NCBI GenBank assembly: GCA_028707015.1
Contig: JAQTVP010000019.1
Span: 1-14,411, forward strand
From: Dehalococcoidales bacterium
GTDB lineage: Bacteria; Chloroflexota; Dehalococcoidia; Dehalococcoidales; JAQTVP01
Length of the DNA: 14,411 nucleotides
Direction: 5' to 3'
How positions within the stretch are numbered: position 1 is the first letter of the stretch; each line of letters starts with the position of its first letter. Both the position numbers and the translations under genes were made by a program. Shown here in pieces: positions 1-6,275 of the stretch. The notes beneath the pieces are model-generated. The model saw only the letters and a list, made by a program, of their open reading frames with translations. It was not told where the DNA came from and searched no databases.

Positions 1-56
1 GGAATTTAAACGAGCCAAAAGGGAATTGGAGTTTGTGTTAGCTATATTGGGTAGTC

Positions 57-132
57 TGGTCGAGCTGGGGGGATTCGGACCCCCTACCTTTTGACTGCCA
101 GTGAAACGCTCTCCCAATTGAGCTACAGCCCC
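57..132 (-). tRNA. tRNA-Ala (anticodon GGC), CCA encoded
   Basis: The minus strand folds as a full cloverleaf. The acceptor 5' arm is GGGGCTG, the D stem GCTC/GAGC has loop AATTGGGA, the anticodon loop CTGGCAG gives anticodon GGC (98-96 region), the T stem is GGGGG/CCCCC, and the 3' end is ACCA. A G3-U70 pair, the alanyl-tRNA synthetase identity element, is present, so both anticodon and identity pair say alanine (GCC/GCU codons). Three positions are odd: the first acceptor pair is G1-G72, the anticodon stem has a C30-C40 mismatch, and the T loop is TCCGAAT, with C where U55 is nearly universal. The gene may be functional but is degenerate for a tRNA. A real tRNA is likely, and a decaying copy is possible. 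Confidence 0.85.
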
Positions 133-141
133 ATAAAAACA

Positions 142-170
142 AGTATAATTTAGCAGAAAATGCTATTGAA
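142..170 (-). promoter_or_regulatory. Candidate promoter of the tRNA-Ala gene
   Basis: On the minus strand a TATACT -10 box (142-147) lies 17 nt downstream of a poor -35 (TTCAAT, 165-170). Transcription would begin near 135, just before the mature tRNA end at 132. The -10 is good and the -35 is weak, so this is tentative. Confidence 0.35.
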
Positions 171-239
171 AACAAGCCAGTATTACAAATATCCATCTAT
201 TGCCGCAAATTTATAATAAAAAAATACGTTAATTTGGAA

Positions 240-893
240 TTAGATTGGCAGACCAAATGCCCTTAGTATTCCACCTAACCCCCAATATCCGGCGGCAGCA
301 ACTGTTATCCCTTTTATTGTTTTACCAACAATACAAATAAGTATATATTTTTTCAGACTATAATGCGTTGCCCCAGCGGTAATAGCTATTGGATAAAAGA
401 AAGGATTAACTACTGCCGAAAAGATAAACAGAACCAGAGCACCTCTACGCTTCATCCAGCGCAGTATGCGTGAATAGATTGCACGAACTTTAGTATGCTT
501 TGTATGGGCAAGAGCGGCACCACCACCATAACCAGTCATATAGATCGTTAACGCTCCAACAGTCTCACCAGCGCCGGCAGCTATACCAACAAACAATGGA
601 CCCAAATACGGAGCAAAGTCTGGTTTTAATACTGTACCTAAAAGAAATATTACTGGTAACATTGGCACCGGAGCTATGTAAGTAGCACCTCCAAAAAGGC
701 CAATAAGAAAGGCGCCCAGATAACCGTACCCTCCAAGCGCCTGTATATCATCAAAATAAAGAAAAACCGCTGCTACAACTCCACCTGTTAGGAGCAAGCC
801 CACAATCCCTAGCCAATATTCCCACCTTTTTAAAATTTTCTCGAACTTGGCCCATTTCCCGGATTTAGAGTTATTTTCTGTAATTGTTTTCAC
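240..893 (-). CDS. VTT-domain (DedA/SNARE-associated-like) membrane protein
   Basis: This is a 217-aa integral membrane protein. A basic N-terminal tail (residues 1-25) is followed by hydrophobic segments near 28-48, 56-75, 78-90, 95-118, 150-175 and 183-208. The glycine-rich GAGETVGALTIY stretch (107-118) and the PFFYPIAITAGA segment (164-175) resemble the re-entrant and transmembrane parts of VTT/DedA-type proteins. That family is linked to lipid scrambling or transport and membrane homeostasis, but the role of this member is unknown. The start is a GTG at 893 that overlaps the clpC stop (GTGA). No good Shine-Dalgarno is visible, so translation probably depends on ribosomes finishing clpC. 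Being last in the dnaJ-hspR-clpC transcript suggests an envelope-stress role, by inference only. Confidence 0.8.
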   Translation of the reverse strand: MKTITENNSKSGKWAKFEKILKRWEYWLGIVGLLLTGGVVAAVFLYFDDIQALGGYGYLGAFLIGLFGGATYIAPVPMLPVIFLLGTVLKPDFAPYLGPLFVGIAAGAGETVGALTIYMTGYGGGAALAHTKHTKVRAIYSRILRWMKRRGALVLFIFSAVVNPFFYPIAITAGATHYSLKKYILICIVGKTIKGITVAAAGYWGLGGILRAFGLPI

Positions 894-3343
894 GCTGCTG
901 TTTCTACAGTAGTTTTTTCACTAAAGGTTAAACCTTCATCACTGACATTAATGAAAATAGTACCACCTTCACTAAATTCTCCTCGTAATATTTTAGTTGA
1001 TAGCGGGTTTTCCACATATCGCTCAATAGCTCTTCTTAGCGGTCTTGCTCCGTATACCGGATCATAACCTGTTTTAACCAACCAAGATTTAGCCTTATCG
1101 GTTATTTCTATTTCTATTTTATGCTCAAGCAGCCGTTTCTGCAAATCTTTTACCAATAAATCAACAATACTCCGGAGTTGTTCTTCAGTCAATTCATGGA
1201 AGACTAAAATATCATCAACACGATTTAGAAATTCGGGACGGAAGGTCCTTCTCATCTCAGCCAGCACTTTTTCTTTCATCGTTTCATAAGCTTGTTCATC
1301 AGTTTTAACTCCATCTTTTTGCGCAGAAAAACCCATACTTGTATCACGCTTGATGAATTCAACGCCAGCATTACTGGTCATAATAATTACAGAATTCTTG
1401 AAATCCACGGTCCGTCCATGACCATCAGTTAACCGACCATCATCAAGGATTTGCAGCAGGGTATTAAACACATCGGGATGCGCCTTCTCAATTTCATCAA
1501 GAAGAATCACTCGATAGGGACGCCGCCTCACTGCCTCAGTAAGCTGTCCGCCTTCATCATAGCCAATATAACCGGGCGGAGCCCCAACAAGACGTGATAC
1601 TGTGTGCTTTTCCTGGTATTCTGACATGTCCAGACGCACCATCGCATTCTCATCATCAAATAAAAACTGCGCCAGTGTACGGGCCAGTTCAGTCTTTCCA
1701 ACACCAGTAGGTCCCATAAAAATAAAGCTGCCGATTGGCCGTTTAGGGTCTTTCAGGCCGGCTCTACTTCGCCTGATTGCTTCAGCAATAGCGCTTACGG
1801 CTTCTTCTTGATTTATCAGCCGTTCGTGAATCCGCTCTTCCATATGAAGTAATTTATCAGCTTCACCTTCCAGCATCTGTGATACCGGAATACCTGTCCA
1901 GCTGGAGATTAACCTGGCAATATTCTCTTCACCCACCACTTCATCTATCTTCTCACTTTGCAGCCACGCACTCTTTGCCCGGTTATATTCCTCTTCCAGA
2001 TAAATACGGTCACTCTTAAGTTTGGTAGCTTGTTCATAATCCTGTCGCTGCGAGGCCGCTTCCTCTTCATTAGTTAACTGTTTTAGCTGCTGTTCTAAAG
2101 ACTTTACTTCCGGCGGTGCACTCTGGGAATCAATTCTAATTTTACTGGCCGCCTCATCAATAAGGTCAATTGCCTTATCCGGTAGATATCTGTCAGATAT
2201 ATAACGCTGACTCAAATTAGCCGCCGCCTCTAAAGCTTCGTCACTTATTTTAATCTTATGGTGTGATTCATACCGGGGACGCAACCCGCGAAGCATCTTG
2301 ATAGTATTCTCAACACTGGGTTCACTAACAAATATCGGCTGAAACCGACGTTCCAGCGCCTTATCTTTTTCAATAAACTTACGATACTCATCAAGAGTAG
2401 TCGCCCCTACGCACTGTAATTCACCGCGAGCTAATGCTGGCTTAAGCATATTACTGGCATCAATAGCCCCCTCAGCCCCTCCAGCCCCAACCACCGTATG
2501 AATTTCGTCAATAAACAGAATAATCTCACCCTGTGCTTGTCGTATTTCATCCATCACTGCCTTAAGCCGCTCCTCAAACTCACCACGAAATTTACTGCCC
2601 GCCACCAGAGAACCCATATCCAATGCCATTACCCGACGTCCCTTAAGAGAATCAGGCACATCATCAGCTATAATCTTCTGGGCTAATCCCTCAGCAATAG
2701 CAGTCTTACCAACCCCGGCATCACCGACAATAACGGGGTTATTTTTAGTACGGCGGGTAAGTATTTGCATTACCCGTTTAATTTCCTCATCCCGACCGAT
2801 AACTGGATCAAGCTTACCCAACTTAGCTAACTCTGTCAGATCCCGAGCATATTTTTCCAGTGAACGATATTTACTCTCAGCTCTGGCATCAGTAACCCGA
2901 TGACTACCGCGAATATTCTGCAGTGCACTGTACACTTTCTCCTGATCAATACCAAAACGGTGAAGAATGCTAGACACCTCTCCTTGTTGCTCACTTGCCA
3001 TTGCAATCAGCAAATGCTCAGTCCCGATAAATTCATCTTGAAGTCTTTTTGCCTCTGAGTCCGCTGCCTCTATAATTCGGGCAATGCGCGGTGTAGCATA
3101 AATCTGAGATGCTTCATAACCAACCTTCGGTGATCTCTCTAAGATTGCCGCTACCTGTTGTTTTACATTCTCAACGTCAACATTAAGTTCTCCTAAAATG
3201 TTAACAACTAATCCTGCCTGCTGCTTAAGCATAGATAATAAAATATGCTCTACATCCCATTGGCTATGGTGATACTGGCGAGCAAGTTCCTGAGAAGTAG
3301 CCAATACTTCCTGTGCCTGCTCAGTAAATCTCTCTTGTTTCAT
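890..3343 (-). CDS. clpC: ATP-dependent unfoldase ClpC (Clp/Hsp100 family)
   Basis: This is an 817-aa two-ring AAA+ protein that unfolds proteins and, in this family, hands them to the ClpP protease. The double Clp N-repeat spans about residues 1-145. The first AAA domain has Walker A GDAGVGKT (207-214) and Walker B ILFIDE (275-280). The middle region (415-460) is short and has the UVR-like pattern typical of ClpC rather than the long ClpB coiled coil. The second AAA domain has Walker A GPTGVGKT (544-551) and Walker B VILLDE (612-617), followed by the D2-small domain. A tripeptide MGF (670-672) sits where ClpC carries its VGF/IGF-type ClpP-docking loop. The start is supported by a strong GGAGGTGG site. 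It follows hspR by 2 bp and overlaps the VTT gene. ClpB is the main alternative name, but the middle domain and docking loop argue for ClpC. Confidence 0.93.
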   Translation of the reverse strand: MKQERFTEQAQEVLATSQELARQYHHSQWDVEHILLSMLKQQAGLVVNILGELNVDVENVKQQVAAILERSPKVGYEASQIYATPRIARIIEAADSEAKRLQDEFIGTEHLLIAMASEQQGEVSSILHRFGIDQEKVYSALQNIRGSHRVTDARAESKYRSLEKYARDLTELAKLGKLDPVIGRDEEIKRVMQILTRRTKNNPVIVGDAGVGKTAIAEGLAQKIIADDVPDSLKGRRVMALDMGSLVAGSKFRGEFEERLKAVMDEIRQAQGEIILFIDEIHTVVGAGGAEGAIDASNMLKPALARGELQCVGATTLDEYRKFIEKDKALERRFQPIFVSEPSVENTIKMLRGLRPRYESHHKIKISDEALEAAANLSQRYISDRYLPDKAIDLIDEAASKIRIDSQSAPPEVKSLEQQLKQLTNEEEAASQRQDYEQATKLKSDRIYLEEEYNRAKSAWLQSEKIDEVVGEENIARLISSWTGIPVSQMLEGEADKLLHMEERIHERLINQEEAVSAIAEAIRRSRAGLKDPKRPIGSFIFMGPTGVGKTELARTLAQFLFDDENAMVRLDMSEYQEKHTVSRLVGAPPGYIGYDEGGQLTEAVRRRPYRVILLDEIEKAHPDVFNTLLQILDDGRLTDGHGRTVDFKNSVIIMTSNAGVEFIKRDTSMGFSAQKDGVKTDEQAYETMKEKVLAEMRRTFRPEFLNRVDDILVFHELTEEQLRSIVDLLVKDLQKRLLEHKIEIEITDKAKSWLVKTGYDPVYGARPLRRAIERYVENPLSTKILRGEFSEGGTIFINVSDEGLTFSEKTTVETAA

Positions 3344-3345
3344 AA

Positions 3346-3657
3346 TTATCCACCTCCGTTCAATTTACGTACTTTTGATTTCAGTTCTTTTACCTGGTCC
3401 TGTAATTCATCAATACGCTGTGTCAAACGTAAAATAACCTCAGCCCCCGCCAGATTAACCCCAAGGTTATCCATTAAATTCTTTGCCCGACGAAGCATAA
3501 CTATATCCCGATCCGAATACAAGCGAATATTACCAGATGACCGTGCCGGTTCTACTATGCCAATCTTCTCATAATACCGTAATGTATACGTCTGAATACC
3601 AAGCATTTTAGCAGTTATACTTATCACATAGCGGGGCTCATTATCTTCTGAATTCAT
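3346..3657 (-). CDS. hspR: HspR-type MerR-family heat-shock repressor
   Basis: This is a 103-aa regulator. Residues 10-60 form a MerR winged helix-turn-helix: the ISITAKMLGIQTYTLRYYEKIGIVEP stretch, then a wing with the NIRLYSDRDI pattern. Residues 75-98 form a heptad-like dimerisation helix. Small MerR proteins encoded beside dnaJ and clp genes are HspR, which represses chaperone operons by binding HAIR inverted repeats together with DnaK; that is established for actinobacteria. An AGAGG site lies about 6 nt before the ATG. It starts 14 bp after dnaJ and ends 2 bp before clpC, so it is cotranscribed with its likely targets. The C-terminus ends in Gly-Gly-Gly with no ligand-binding domain, as expected for HspR. 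Confidence 0.9.
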   Translation of the reverse strand: MNSEDNEPRYVISITAKMLGIQTYTLRYYEKIGIVEPARSSGNIRLYSDRDIVMLRRAKNLMDNLGVNLAGAEVILRLTQRIDELQDQVKELKSKVRKLNGGG

Positions 3658-3671
3658 CGTAACCTCTCACT

Positions 3672-4658
3672 TTAACTTTTGGGTCTTAACTGAGCAAGTT
3701 GCTCAAATAATTTCTTCTCTTCCTCAGAAAGCTGCATGGGTAATACCACATTCACTTTGGCAAACAGGTCGCCATATGTAGAATTACCCAAGTGGGGCAT
3801 TCCTTGTTTATTCAAACGAAAAGTACGTCCATTCTGAGTTTCCGGTGGGATTTTCAAAATTACCTTGCCTTTCAGCGTTGGTATTTGAATCTCGCCACCA
3901 AGCACAACCGTAGTCAACGGAATCATTACTTCTTCGTACAAATCATCACCGCGTCGTTCAAAATACTTATCCGGCTTAACTGATACAGCAAGATAAAGAT
4001 CACCGCTGGATCCTCCGGCCACACCCGGCTGTCCTTTTCCTGCCAGGCGTACACGAGATTTATCCTTAACACCCCGAGGAATCTTAACTTCAAGATGTTT
4101 TTCGTCAGCTACAACTCCCTGTCCCCGGCATACCGAACACGGCACACCCTGAATTTGCCCGGTACCCTGGCACCCAGTACATCTCTTCTCACTTTGCAAT
4201 GCAATAGTCCGCTTGGTGCCACGGTACGCCTCTTCAAGAGTTACCTCAACCGCATATTCAATGTTCTGCCCACTCCTAGATCTATCCTGCCGACTTCTTG
4301 TTCCGCCACGGAACAAACCACCAAACAGACTATCTAAATCAGCTTCTTCGAAGCGAAAGCTTTGATTCCCGCCAGTCTGACCAAAACCCCAGTCAGGTGC
4401 TTGTTGCCGCCCTGCCTGAGTAAACTGATCAGCATATTGCCATTTATCACCAAATTGGTCGTATTTCTGTCTCTTTTCCTTGTCAGACAGGACCTCATAA
4501 GCTTCATTAATCTGTTTAAACTTCGCCTCTGCTGATTTATCACCAGAGTTAACATCGGGATGAAATTTACGCGCCAGCCTGCGATAGGCTTGTTTTATAT
4601 CACGTGCGCTATCATTCCGATTAACCCCTAATATATTGTAGTAATCTTTTTCCGCCAT
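3672..4658 (-). CDS. dnaJ: DnaJ-family Hsp40 co-chaperone with a half-size zinc finger
   Basis: This 328-aa protein stimulates DnaK ATPase and delivers substrates. The J domain (residues 5-70) carries HPD at 33-35. A Gly/Phe-rich linker (about 88-125) follows, then two C-terminal beta domains (about 135-315), which bind substrate. Between them lie only two CxxCxGxG motifs (160-167 and 174-181). Canonical DnaJ has four, making two zinc sites, so this protein can form one site at most. The ATG at 4658 is chosen because a GCAGG site sits upstream, the J domain begins right after it, and the perfect promoter would start transcripts near 4685. A longer frame back to a TTG at 4721 would overlap the -35 box. 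It is the first gene of the dnaJ-hspR-clpC-VTT operon. It may be a second DnaJ, with the classical dnaK-grpE-dnaJ set elsewhere. Confidence 0.9.
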   Translation of the reverse strand: MAEKDYYNILGVNRNDSARDIKQAYRRLARKFHPDVNSGDKSAEAKFKQINEAYEVLSDKEKRQKYDQFGDKWQYADQFTQAGRQQAPDWGFGQTGGNQSFRFEEADLDSLFGGLFRGGTRSRQDRSRSGQNIEYAVEVTLEEAYRGTKRTIALQSEKRCTGCQGTGQIQGVPCSVCRGQGVVADEKHLEVKIPRGVKDKSRVRLAGKGQPGVAGGSSGDLYLAVSVKPDKYFERRGDDLYEEVMIPLTTVVLGGEIQIPTLKGKVILKIPPETQNGRTFRLNKQGMPHLGNSTYGDLFAKVNVVLPMQLSEEEKKLFEQLAQLRPKS

Positions 4659-4691
4659 CTGAATAACCTGCTTATTATTAATTACAGCATT

Positions 4692-4721
4692 ATTATAAGT
4701 TATTTCAGCTAGCTTTGTCAA
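4692..4721 (-). promoter_or_regulatory. Promoter of the dnaJ-hspR-clpC operon
   Basis: On the minus strand there is a perfect TTGACA (4716-4721), an 18-nt spacer and a perfect TATAAT (4692-4697). Transcription would start near 4685, leaving a leader of about 27 nt. The spacer contains the 8-bp palindrome AGCTAGCT (4707-4714). A consensus vegetative promoter fits an operon held down by a repressor such as HspR rather than one that needs an alternative sigma factor. Confidence 0.8.
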
Positions 4722-4762
4722 TATATTTTCAGGAAATATAATAAATAATTATTAAGTATTAT

Positions 4763-4783
4763 TACTCATTTCTATTACTCAAG
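4763..4783 (-). promoter_or_regulatory. Possible HspR (HAIR) half-site upstream of dnaJ
   Basis: On the minus strand CTTGAGT (4777-4783) matches the left half of the HAIR consensus CTTGAGT-N7-ACTCAAG exactly. Seven bases later the sequence is ATGAGTA, which does not match the right half. It lies about 56 bp upstream of the -35 box. A 7-mer is expected by chance about once or twice in a window this size, so this is weak. Confidence 0.2.
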
Positions 4784-4913
4784 TTATCACTATATTATAG
4801 TTGAGAGATAAAAGATAATCAAAAATGAATTTGGAAAGAGAGTATTATCGGAGGTAAAAAATCAGCTTATTCAAGTAATACAGGCCACTCTCTCGAGTTA
4901 CGTTTAGTATTAA

Positions 4914-5507
4914 CTATCCACGCCCATTTGCCATCATCTGCTTAAAAATATCTAAGAACTGATTTAGTATTCTAGCTGTCAGTCCCCAAACTACTGTTTC
5001 CTGATAAGTATAGAAATGCAGAGTTACTGCGTTACCATCTATGTTCCTTGTTTCTTCACGTATATAATTCTTGTCCAGAAGCACTGACACTGGAATTTCA
5101 ATTATTTTTTCTGTTTCTCGCTGGTCAACTTCAAATTTATATGGCCAGGGGATAAAACCAACAAAAGGAGACACAATATAGTCTGAACCTGTAGCGAGAA
5201 TATCATCTAATTCTCCAAGTATTTCAACATTTTCAGCTGTTAAACCTATCTCTTCCGCACACTCACGCAAGGCAGTACTAACTAAACTCCCATCTCCTTC
5301 CTGATAAACGCCCCCGGGGAATGATATCTGCCCCTTATGAGTTTTAACCTCTTCTGTCCTTTTAGTAAAAAGTATGTAAGGTTCTACCTCTTTATAATAA
5401 ATAGGCAGGATAACCGCCGCCGGTACGTTGTTAGTGGCAAAAATACGCCGCTTCTGTCTTGAGAAAAGAGCCTGTTTTAGTTTTTCCTTCACATTTAATA
5501 ATAACAT
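4914..5507 (-). CDS. NUDIX hydrolase, CoA pyrophosphatase type
   Basis: This 197-aa protein is predicted to cleave coenzyme A or acyl-CoA into phosphopantetheine and 3',5'-ADP in the cytoplasm. The Nudix box runs from Gly66 to Leu89 and contains ALRECAEEIGL (79-89); Asp72 replaces the usual first Glu, as is common in this subfamily. Just before it, FTKRTEEVKTHKGQISFPGG (47-66) matches the extra motif of the NudL/YeaB CoA-hydrolase group. The ATG at 5507 has no clear Shine-Dalgarno, and a GTG five codons later is equally unsupported. It ends 255 bp before the dnaJ start and is divergent from the ABM-fold gene. A dyad TTGTATTCGATACAA (5513-5527) lies immediately upstream and may be an operator. 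The substrate is inferred from the motif; another nucleotide diphosphate is possible. Confidence 0.87.
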   Translation of the reverse strand: MLLLNVKEKLKQALFSRQKRRIFATNNVPAAVILPIYYKEVEPYILFTKRTEEVKTHKGQISFPGGVYQEGDGSLVSTALRECAEEIGLTAENVEILGELDDILATGSDYIVSPFVGFIPWPYKFEVDQRETEKIIEIPVSVLLDKNYIREETRNIDGNAVTLHFYTYQETVVWGLTARILNQFLDIFKQMMANGRG

Positions 5508-5512
5508 CGCAC

Positions 5513-5527
5513 TTGTATTCGATACAA
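5513..5527. promoter_or_regulatory. Dyad TTGTAT-TCG-ATACAA, candidate operator
   Basis: Two perfect 6-bp arms flank three bases, 6-20 bp upstream of the NUDIX start codon and in the divergent intergenic region. The shape suits binding by a small dimeric repressor, possibly GntR-like, or a short RNA hairpin masking the NUDIX start. No consensus could be assigned. Confidence 0.35.
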
Positions 5528-5615
5528 ATTACCAATCTCAAACACCGGCTAATCTTTATAATATAAGATGTACCATTAGATAGAAAAGATTGAAAGCAAT
5601 TACCTAGAAAAATGT

Positions 5616-5644
5616 TTGACAAAGCATGGGCTGCTACTTAAAAT
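5616..5644 (+). promoter_or_regulatory. Promoter of the ABM-fold gene
   Basis: Perfect TTGACA (5616-5621), 17-nt spacer, then TAAAAT (5639-5644, five of six). Transcription would start near 5651, giving a short leader that just contains the AAGGAGGT ribosome site at 5659-5666. Confidence 0.7.
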
Positions 5645-5676
5645 AACCACTAATACTGAAGGAGGTAATTATTTAA

Positions 5677-5964
5677 ATGATAGTTGTTGCTGCAATGGTA
5701 AAGGTAAAAGAAGGCAAAGGTGATGAAGTTGAACAAGCTTTCAAAAAACTGGTGCCACAAGTACGCAAAGATCCCGGTGTAATAGCATATATCATCAACC
5801 GCAGTATAGATGATCCAACCAAATTCTTCGTCTATGAGAAATATGAGGATAGAGATGCCCTGAAATACCATGGGGCAACCCCCCATTTTAAGGAATTTGG
5901 TAAAACTATGGCAGATCTACGCGAGAAACCATCAGAAGTCGGTCTATTTAACGAGATTATATAA
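5677..5964 (+). CDS. ABM-fold (antibiotic biosynthesis monooxygenase-like) small protein
   Basis: This 95-aa single-domain protein has the dimeric alpha-beta fold of the ABM/YgiN group. IVVAAMVKVKEGKGDEVEQAF opens as the first strand and helix (2-22). It is followed by a DPGVIAY strand (32-38), the KFFVYEKYEDRDALKYHG strand-helix (49-66) and a helix with HFKEF (70-74). Relatives include quinol monooxygenases, haem-degrading IsdG-like enzymes and many uncharacterised proteins, so the substrate cannot be named. A full-consensus AAGGAGGT lies about 10 nt before the ATG and the promoter is near consensus, so it is probably well expressed as a single-gene unit. It is divergent from the NUDIX gene, with no shared function evident. 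Confidence 0.85.
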   Translation: MIVVAAMVKVKEGKGDEVEQAFKKLVPQVRKDPGVIAYIINRSIDDPTKFFVYEKYEDRDALKYHGATPHFKEFGKTMADLREKPSEVGLFNEII

Positions 5965-6275
5965 GAATTTATACAATAATTAATTATAAGTAATATTATC
6001 AAGAGTGCTGCATCGTTTGCACTTATATATTTATATGTATTAAAGTATGGGTTTCTATTATTTATTCCTCACTTGAGTTAATTATACTGTCGTTTCATCA
6101 CTAGCATTAGAGGAGATAAAGAAAAGAAAAAGGGCTATTTACTGCACCCATTATGTTAACACTTGACAAGTTTACAATTTCCTGATTATAATAAATGAAA
6201 ACCTATGTTCTTATCTCCTCTCTGAATAAACCTAACACAAGGCTATTTTTTAAATTAAGTCACTAGAGTTTCTTT
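5965..6275. other. Intergenic region between the ABM-fold gene and pyrG
   Basis: No supportable gene lies here. The left part has a small hairpin (AGTGC at 6004-6008 with GCACT at 6019-6023, plus one G-U pair) followed by AT-rich sequence, a weak terminator candidate. CTTGAGT at 6072-6078 is followed seven bases later by ACTGTCG, a poor HAIR-like element. The right part holds the pyrG promoter and a leader of about 77 nt. Confidence 0.6.
6163..6192 (+). promoter_or_regulatory. Promoter of pyrG-tal
   Basis: Perfect TTGACA (6163-6168), 18-nt spacer, perfect TATAAT (6187-6192); the start would be near 6199. The -35 is embedded in an odd-centred palindrome, ACTTG-A-CAAGT (6161-6171), which could be an operator. 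The initial transcript lacks the G-run used for the CTP-sensing reiterative attenuation of pyrG in Firmicutes. Confidence 0.8.

Noticed and set aside
1..56. Part of another gene or tRNA at the left edge
   Set aside because: No cloverleaf, promoter or convincing frame could be identified in these 56 bases.
3672..4721. Longer dnaJ frame starting at a TTG at 4721
   Set aside because: The extra 21 residues precede the J domain, the TTG lies inside the -35 box of a perfect promoter, and the ATG at 4658 has a ribosome site.
4837..4893. Inverted repeat AGAGAGT / ACTCTCT and an orphan GGAGG at 4850
   Set aside because: The arms are 43 nt apart with an uneven inner match, and no start codon or sensible frame follows the GGAGG. 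It could be a weak NUDIX terminator but cannot be supported.
6072..6092. HspR (HAIR) operator upstream of pyrG
   Set aside because: The left half CTTGAGT is perfect but the right half ACTGTCG matches only four of seven, it lies 70 bp above the -35, and pyrG is not an expected heat-shock gene.
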